Source: UBA2108 sp963925495 (GTDB taxonomy: Bacteria; Bacteroidota; Bacteroidia; Flavobacteriales_G; Salibacteraceae). Taken from it: a stretch of DNA of 64,000 nucleotides. The DNA lies in assembly GCA_963925495.1 (NCBI GenBank), contig CAWUST010000010.1, positions 1 to 64,000 of the forward strand, read 5' to 3'. A program made the translations under genes and the position numbers. Within the stretch, counting starts at the first letter, position 1. Each line of letters starts with the position of its first letter. The notes beneath the pieces were generated by a model that worked only from the letters and a program-made list of their open reading frames with translations, did no database searches and had not been told where the DNA came from. This document shows, in pieces, positions 59,931-64,000 of the stretch.

Positions 59931-62750
59931 ATGCCTAAAAATAGTAGCATCAAGCACGTATTAATTATTGGTAGCGGACCCATTATTATTGGACAAGCAT
60001 GCGAATTTGATTATTCTGGATCACAAGCAGCACGTTCGCTTCGTGAAGAAGGAGTTATGGTAACTCTCATAAATTCGAACCCTGCCACTATTATGACCGA
60101 CCCGGTAACGGCAGACAATATTTACTTAAAGCCATTAACGGTTGAAAGTATTGAGGAAATCCTAAAAGAGCGTTCAAATATTGATGCTGTATTGCCTACT
60201 ATGGGTGGTCAAACCGCTCTTAACCTTGCTATGGAATGTGATCAGGTTGGCGTTTGGGCAGATCATGGAGTTAAGATTGTTGGAGTAAATATTGATGCCA
60301 TTAACGTTACGGAAGACCGACAAAAATTTCGGGAACTAATGGATGAAATTGGTATTCCAATGGCTCCTCAAAAAACGGCTAAGTCTTTTTTAGAAGGCAA
60401 AGAAATTGCTCAAGAATTCGGTTTTCCATTATGTATTCGAGCTTCATTTACGCTTGGTGGCACAGGAGCAGCTTTGGTTCATGATCCTGCTAAGTTCGAT
60501 TCTTTATTAGACTCGGGCTTACATAAATCTCCCATTCATGAGGTAATGATCGATAAAGCTCTTTTGGGTTGGAAAGAATTCGAATTGGAGTTGCTTAGAG
60601 ATAATAATGATAATGTTATAATTATCTGTTCAATTGAAAACTTTGATCCAATGGGAGTCCACACTGGCGACAGTATTACAGTTGCTCCTGCCATGACGTT
60701 GTCTGACAAAACGTATCAAAAAATGCGTGATATGGCAATAAAAATGATGCGTTCAATTGGTGATTTTGCTGGAGGCTGCAATGTTCAGTTTGCGGTAAGC
60801 CCAGATGAAGCTGAAGATATTATTGCCATTGAGATTAATCCTAGAGTATCCCGTTCTTCTGCTTTAGCTTCAAAGGCCACTGGGTATCCCATTGCAAAAA
60901 TTGCGGCTAAATTGGCTCTTGGATACACTTTAGATGAATTAGATAACCAAATTACAAAATCTACTTCGGCGTTTTTTGAACCTACTTTAGATTATGTTAT
61001 TGTTAAAATTCCGCGGTGGAATTTTGATAAATTCAAAGGAGCTGACAGAGAACTTGGTCTTCAGATGAAATCTGTTGGGGAAGTTATGGGCATAGGTAGA
61101 AGCTTCCAAGAAGCACTACAAAAAGCTTGTCAATCACTTGAAATTGGAAGAAACGGATTAGGTGCAGATGGGAAAGGAACAAGTAACCAGGATGAAATTT
61201 TACATTCCTTACAACACCCATCTTGGAATCGACTATTTCATATCTATGATGCAATTAAACTAGGCATTCCTTTCAAAACAATTCACGATAAAACCAAAAT
61301 CGATTACTGGTTCTTGAAACAAATTGAAGGAATGATTTCTTACGAATCAGAAATTAAAAATCATACCCTTGAGAGCCTTCCTAAAGATGTTTTGTTCACG
61401 GCAAAACAGATGGGATATGCGGATAGACAAATTGCCTATCTATTAGGTTGTTTGGAAAGTGAAGTTTATACCAAACGAGACAATCTTGGAATTAATAGAG
61501 TGTTTAAGTTGGTGGATACATGTGCAGCTGAGTTTCCTGCTAAAACCCCTTTTTATTATTCCACTTTTGAAGAAGAAAATGAATCTTTAGTTAGTGATAA
61601 ACCAAAAATTTTAGTTCTTGGTTCTGGGCCAAATAGAATTGGGCAAGGTATTGAGTTTGATTACTGTTGTGTTCATGGTGTATTGGCGGCAAAAGAATGC
61701 GGTTATGAAACCATAATGATTAATTGTAACCCAGAGACTGTTTCTACCGATTTTGACACTGCTGATAAGCTCTACTTCGAGCCTGTGTTTTGGGAGCATA
61801 TCTATGACATCATTAAACACGAAAAACCTGTTGGTGTTATTGTTCAACTTGGCGGTCAAACGGCACTTAAACTTGCTGAAAAACTCACAAGATATGGTAT
61901 AAAAATAATGGGAACTTCATCTGAAGCTCTTGATCTTGCTGAAGATAGAGGTTTATTTTCTAGGTTACTTAAAGGAAAAGAAATTCCTTATCCAAAATTT
62001 GGCATTGTTGAATCAGCTGAACAAGCATTAGAATTGGCTAACGAATTAAATTACCCACTGTTGGTAAGGCCTAGCTATGTTCTGGGAGGCCAAAAAATGA
62101 AGATTGTAATAAATGATGCTGATTTAGAGCAACATGTTTTAGACATTCTTAAAGTAATGCCAGGCAATCAAATATTATTAGATCATTTTTTAGAAAACGC
62201 CATTGAAGCTGAAGCAGATGCAATTTGTGATGGTGAAAATGTACATATATTAGGAATAATGCAACACATTGAGCCTGCCGGTATTCACTCTGGCGATTCT
62301 TATGCGGTACTTCCTCCTTATAATTTGGGTGATTTTATTATTGCTCAAATAGAAGATATTACAAATAAATTGGCTGTTGCTCTAAATACAGTTGGGCTGA
62401 TTAACATTCAATTTGCAATTAAAAATGATACGGTTTATGTTATTGAGGCAAACCCAAGAGCTTCTCGAACAGTTCCTTTTATCTCTAAAGCTTATCGCGA
62501 ACCTTATGTAAATTACGCAACAAAGGTGATGTTGGGAGCTAAAAAAGTGAAAGACTTTGATTTTAAACCTCACAAAGATGGCTACGCCATAAAAATCCCT
62601 GTGTTTAGTTTCGATAAATTTCCAAATGTAAATAAGGAATTAGGACCTGAAATGAAATCAACGGGGGAGGCAATTCGTTTTATTCCTGATCTTCGCGATA
62701 GTTATTTTAGAAAAGTTTATTCTGAAAGAAACTTGTACTTAAGTAAATAA
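59931..62750 (+). CDS. carB: Carbamoyl-phosphate synthase large subunit
   Basis: It makes carbamoyl phosphate from bicarbonate, ammonia (from CarA) and two ATP for pyrimidine and arginine synthesis. The protein has 939 residues. Two homologous ATP-grasp halves are plain: the first opens VLIIGSGPIIIGQACEFDYSG, the second VLGSGPNRIGQGIEFDYC. Each has its EINPR/EANPR metal motif (IAIEINPRVSRSS and VIEANPRASRT). The C-terminal MGS-like allosteric domain (~120 residues) of the E. coli enzyme is absent; the sequence ends SYFRKVYSERNLYLSK. This shorter form is known in Flavobacteriia. carA is not adjacent. Confidence 0.95.
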   Translation: MPKNSSIKHVLIIGSGPIIIGQACEFDYSGSQAARSLREEGVMVTLINSNPATIMTDPVTADNIYLKPLTVESIEEILKERSNIDAVLPTMGGQTALNLAMECDQVGVWADHGVKIVGVNIDAINVTEDRQKFRELMDEIGIPMAPQKTAKSFLEGKEIAQEFGFPLCIRASFTLGGTGAALVHDPAKFDSLLDSGLHKSPIHEVMIDKALLGWKEFELELLRDNNDNVIIICSIENFDPMGVHTGDSITVAPAMTLSDKTYQKMRDMAIKMMRSIGDFAGGCNVQFAVSPDEAEDIIAIEINPRVSRSSALASKATGYPIAKIAAKLALGYTLDELDNQITKSTSAFFEPTLDYVIVKIPRWNFDKFKGADRELGLQMKSVGEVMGIGRSFQEALQKACQSLEIGRNGLGADGKGTSNQDEILHSLQHPSWNRLFHIYDAIKLGIPFKTIHDKTKIDYWFLKQIEGMISYESEIKNHTLESLPKDVLFTAKQMGYADRQIAYLLGCLESEVYTKRDNLGINRVFKLVDTCAAEFPAKTPFYYSTFEEENESLVSDKPKILVLGSGPNRIGQGIEFDYCCVHGVLAAKECGYETIMINCNPETVSTDFDTADKLYFEPVFWEHIYDIIKHEKPVGVIVQLGGQTALKLAEKLTRYGIKIMGTSSEALDLAEDRGLFSRLLKGKEIPYPKFGIVESAEQALELANELNYPLLVRPSYVLGGQKMKIVINDADLEQHVLDILKVMPGNQILLDHFLENAIEAEADAICDGENVHILGIMQHIEPAGIHSGDSYAVLPPYNLGDFIIAQIEDITNKLAVALNTVGLINIQFAIKNDTVYVIEANPRASRTVPFISKAYREPYVNYATKVMLGAKKVKDFDFKPHKDGYAIKIPVFSFDKFPNVNKELGPEMKSTGEAIRFIPDLRDSYFRKVYSERNLYLSK

Positions 62751-62754
62751 AACC

Positions 62755-63039
62755 GTGGGATTAATTCGACTCCTAATTATTCTTGGACTTATCTATTTTT
62801 CGATTAAGTTTCTTACCAGGCTATTATTGCCTTGGTTACTTAAAACATTTGTAAAAAAAGTAGAAAAGAAAATGAAAGATCACATGAAAGATCAAATGAA
62901 TCAGCAAGATGCTGGTTCAGGATTTGAGAAAAAAGAGGAGGATGTTTATATTAAAAAACCTCAAGAGAAACAACAAAAATCAACTAAGGATTTTGAAGGT
63001 GGTGAATACATTGACTTTGAAGAGATAGATAAAAAGTAG
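62755..63039 (+). CDS. Small membrane protein, DUF4834-like
   Basis: 94 residues from GTG 62755, four bases after carB. An N-terminal helix (LIRLLIILGLIYFSIKFL) is followed by a basic amphipathic stretch and a Lys/Glu/Gln-rich tail. The layout and the ending GGEYIDFEEIDKK resemble the DUF4834 family of Bacteroidota. Function unknown. Probably cotranscribed with carB and the next glycosyltransferase. Confidence 0.75.
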   Translation: MGLIRLLIILGLIYFSIKFLTRLLLPWLLKTFVKKVEKKMKDHMKDQMNQQDAGSGFEKKEEDVYIKKPQEKQQKSTKDFEGGEYIDFEEIDKK

Positions 63040-63044
63040 AGTGT

Positions 63045-63803
63045 ATGGGAAATTATAAATTGTCCATAATTACGGTTATCTGCAATGCCGAAAAGCTTCT
63101 TCCAATTACATTGAAGAGCGTGCGAGAAGTAAAGTGTCAAGAGGTAGAATATGTTTTAATCGACGGCGCTTCAAAGGACAATTCATTAAACATTTTAGAA
63201 GAGAATAAAGACATAATTGATCAGCTAGTTTCTGAACCGGATGCAGGAATTTATGATGCAATGAATAAAGGGCTCGAAAAAGCATCTGGTGATTATGTTG
63301 TTTTTATAAATGCTGGCGACGAAATTGTAAAAAAAGCTGTTGATAATATTCTTCATAATAATTTAGATTCTGATATTATCTATGGTGATGCTTTATTTGT
63401 AAAAGAGGATAGAAGCCTGTTAGGACTTCGGTCGATTTTCACGTCAAGAACATTACCCAAAACCTTAACTTCAGATAGTTTTAAAATGGGCCAAAGGGTT
63501 TGTCATCAGTCTTTTATTGTAAAAAGAAAGCTTGCGTCAAAATTTGACTTAACCTATAAAATAAGTGCCGATTACGATTGGATGTTAGATTGTATTGAAA
63601 AATCGAAATCGAGTATAAATTTAATTGAGCCGGTCTCAATATTTCTACATGGAGGTATCTCTAAACAGTTGCTCAAAAAAGCGTTAACTGAGCGGTTTTG
63701 GATAATGGTAAAACATTTTGGCTGGTTTGAAACTTTATGGAGTCATTTCAAAATTGTACTTCGAGGATTGAAATTTTATGGAAAAAACAAAAGAATGGAT
63801 TAG
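63045..63803 (+). CDS. Glycosyltransferase family 2
   Basis: A 252-residue soluble GT2 enzyme. The GT-A core has LSIITVICNAEKLL, VEYVLIDGASKDNS, DAGIYDAMNKGLEKASGDYV and INAGDE, the usual donor- and metal-binding segments of WcaA/WcaE-like enzymes. KISADYDWMLDCI is the acceptor-side motif often seen in these. It lies 5 bases after the DUF4834-like gene and overlaps the convergent partial gene by 4 bases. Probably acts in surface polysaccharide synthesis. Confidence 0.9.
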   Translation: MGNYKLSIITVICNAEKLLPITLKSVREVKCQEVEYVLIDGASKDNSLNILEENKDIIDQLVSEPDAGIYDAMNKGLEKASGDYVVFINAGDEIVKKAVDNILHNNLDSDIIYGDALFVKEDRSLLGLRSIFTSRTLPKTLTSDSFKMGQRVCHQSFIVKRKLASKFDLTYKISADYDWMLDCIEKSKSSINLIEPVSIFLHGGISKQLLKKALTERFWIMVKHFGWFETLWSHFKIVLRGLKFYGKNKRMD

Positions 63804-64000
63804 AGGTTTAGGCTTTTTTTGATTTTCTCAATTTTTGTTTCCCAAACTGATGAATCGAATTTTTCCCATGCGTGCAAACCAAATGGCAGATTTCCATTGT
63901 TGTTTTTTAAGGCTAATTTAGGCGAAGTTTCCATTGAAAAATCCAGTGCTTCTTTACCACTTGGCAAGCTAAAGGCTCCCTTTTTATTTTCCGCAAAAAC
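63800..64000 (-). CDS. DUF5672-like protein, C-terminal part (runs off the window)
   Basis: The last 66 codons of a minus-strand gene; the start lies outside. It includes FSLPSGKEALDFSM and the conserved-looking LPFGLHAWEKFDSSVW, close to the PFGCHAWEKY motif of DUF5672 proteins, which are linked to glycan synthesis in Bacteroidota. The stop overlaps the glycosyltransferase stop by 4 bases. A second glycan gene beside the GT2 suggests a polysaccharide cluster begins here. Confidence 0.65.
   Translation of the reverse strand, partial: VFAENKKGAFSLPSGKEALDFSMETSPKLALKNNNGNLPFGLHAWEKFDSSVWETKIEKIKKSLNL

Overview
The window looks like a low-GC chromosome segment from a member of the Bacteroidota, most likely a Flavobacteriia-type lineage. 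The evidence is type IX secretion (T9SS) C-terminal sorting domains with YPNP motifs, SprB-like repeats, many leaders with the Bacteroidota -7 element TAnnTTTG, a carbamoyl-phosphate synthase large subunit without the C-terminal allosteric domain, a men operon for menaquinone, and PASTA/Ddl/RluD neighbours. Genes are tightly packed, and many convergent pairs end within 15 bases of each other. I see no rRNA, tRNA, insertion sequence, phage or CRISPR array.

Layout. 1-4500: 3' part of a giant secreted beta-helix/SprB-repeat T9SS protein. 4566-10240: menaquinone operon menF-menD-menA-menC-menE, without menB or menH. 10244-14285 (minus): PASTA protein (frameshifted), T9SS protein and RluD-type pseudouridine synthase, divergent from ddl. 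15578-16717: purK. 16847-27820: glycan region with two sugar SDRs, a DoxX/thioredoxin membrane protein, a flippase, and a six-gene run (methyltransferase, UDP-glucuronate-type epimerase, CMP-sugar synthetase, Gfo/Idh oxidoreductase, Ldh-family dehydrogenase, deacetylase-like protein) that probably makes an unusual CMP-activated sugar. 27835-31783: yihY-nadC, rlmH, a GIN-domain lipoprotein and a LOG protein. 32038-36686: envelope proteins, two of them sharing a SPOR-like C-terminal domain.

36780-38854 is the most interesting part. It is a compact HvfABC/bufferin-type RiPP cluster: a secreted precursor with seven Cys in KCGEG-type repeats, a DUF692 multinuclear non-haem iron oxidase (MNIO) and its DUF2063 partner. 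By analogy with the Haemophilus and Caulobacter systems, the Cys residues would be oxidised to copper-binding heterocycles. The precursor has two Cys clusters separated by a charged linker, and its own strong terminator sits just before the oxidase gene.

38929-52367: mostly housekeeping genes (csp, ftsB/divIC, gcvT, comB, lhgO, rpmH, rsmG, a glycosyltransferase, tgt, lptF/G, ispE, accA). 52373-63039: lipoproteins, hemE, tandem OmpA-type proteins, an MFS transporter, an alpha/beta hydrolase, carB and a DUF4834-like protein. The window ends with a glycosyltransferase facing a partial DUF5672-like gene.

Several genes are broken: a PASTA gene (frameshift near 13716-13753), a small secreted protein (frameshift in a 7-base homopolymer, 45940-45946), an OmpA-family protein (in-frame TGA at 57020-57022), an N-terminal stub of a sigma factor (46714-46854) and a decayed fragment (22490-22668). 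These may be real decay or assembly errors; raw reads would decide. Protein family names come from reading motifs by eye; no database search was run.
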